Below are positions 30,768 to 30,962 of a DNA stretch of 30,962 bases, one piece after another. Numbering within the stretch: position 1 is the stretch's first letter; each line of letters starts with the position of its first letter. The notes under the pieces were generated by a model that ran no database searches, was not told the DNA's origin, and saw only the letters and a list, made by a program, of their open reading frames with translations. Source of the DNA: a virus; IMG/VR virus record IMGVR_UViG_3300008110_011197, positions 1-30,962 of that record; one strand, written 5' to 3'. A program made the position numbers and the translations under genes.

Positions 30768-30962
30768 TCATATTCCTTTCTTTTCTTTTTTATCACCAAC
30801 TATGACTTGTATGTATCTATGCTTTGGTGGTTCTTCCCTTCTCCAAATTTCTTTGTAACCTTGCTTTCCGATTTCTCTACGAAGATGTTCCAAATTGCCA
30901 CTGCCCCACATTGAATAGACGGTTCTACTATGAATCCAATCGTAAGGGTCTTTTGTTAGAGA
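30768..30962 (-). CDS. C-terminal part of an unidentified gene, cut by the window edge and closed by TGA
   Basis: Sixty-four codons, start outside the window. The translated end reads DPYDWIHSRTVYSMWG, NLEHLRREIGKQGY, IWRREEPPKHRYIQVIVG and KKEKKGI before TGA. The HRYIQVI...KKEKK...LKHEIRPYPK pattern, continuing after the TGA, recalls the C-termini of some phage base-modification or GNAT-like proteins (Mom-like), but this is only a weak impression. The extra tail is described separately. If TGA is a true stop, the protein loses its last 38 residues. Confidence 0.6.
   Translation of the reverse strand, partial: SLTKDPYDWIHSRTVYSMWGSGNLEHLRREIGKQGYKEIWRREEPPKHRYIQVIVGDKKEKKGI

Overview
This window looks like part of a strictly lytic T4-like (Caudoviricetes, T4-superfamily) phage genome. 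It is AT-rich and gene-dense, every supported gene is on the minus strand, and neighbours mostly overlap by 1-40 bases (ATGA and TAATG junctions). The phage assignment rests on a T4-type replisome read right to left: family B DNA polymerase (gene 43), sliding clamp (45), clamp loader large subunit (44) and small subunit (62). A Bacteroidetes host is inferred from A-rich leaders with no clear Shine-Dalgarno, promoter-like pairs TTG-N18-20-TATATT(T/A)N that resemble the Bacteroidetes -33/-7 consensus, a 57-residue Hc1-type histone-like protein, and a DUF4494-like protein. The host is not proven.

Right end (22.2-31.0 kb): a gene cut by the window edge and closed early by an in-frame TGA; a GIY-YIG/NUMOD3 homing endonuclease; a DUF4338/DruA-like protein; polymerase; clamp; a small protein starting with a QLDLF clamp-binding-like motif; a dUTPase without motif V; clamp loader 44 with a TTG start; a zinc-ribbon protein; clamp loader 62; and a PD-(D/E)XK Fe-S nuclease.

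Centre (6.7-22.2 kb): a long glycan cassette. It holds about eleven glycosyltransferase-like genes (one broken into two pieces), an NDP-sugar epimerase, a HAD phosphatase-nucleotidyltransferase fusion, a short GDPD-like protein, two class I methyltransferases and a 2-oxoglutarate dioxygenase. Two small phage genes of unknown function sit inside it (18962-19711).

Left end (0-6.7 kb): small phage proteins, a HAD hydrolase with a basic tail, an APS-kinase-like enzyme, a degenerate HNH-like zinc protein, a heptose-7-phosphate kinase (HddA type), a cupin, the histone-like gene with its own terminator, a DUF4494-like gene, a possible glycosyltransferase and an HldE-C-like nucleotidyltransferase. 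The kinase, cupin and nucleotidyltransferase suggest making or diverting an activated heptose-like sugar.

The simplest reading is early/middle replication genes followed by a surface-glycan or virion/DNA-decoration module. What the sugar is attached to cannot be read from this window. I see no tRNA, rRNA, CRISPR array, integrase or origin. The only gap near 300 bases between listed ORFs (2140-2433) contains the histone-like gene, a terminator and a promoter.
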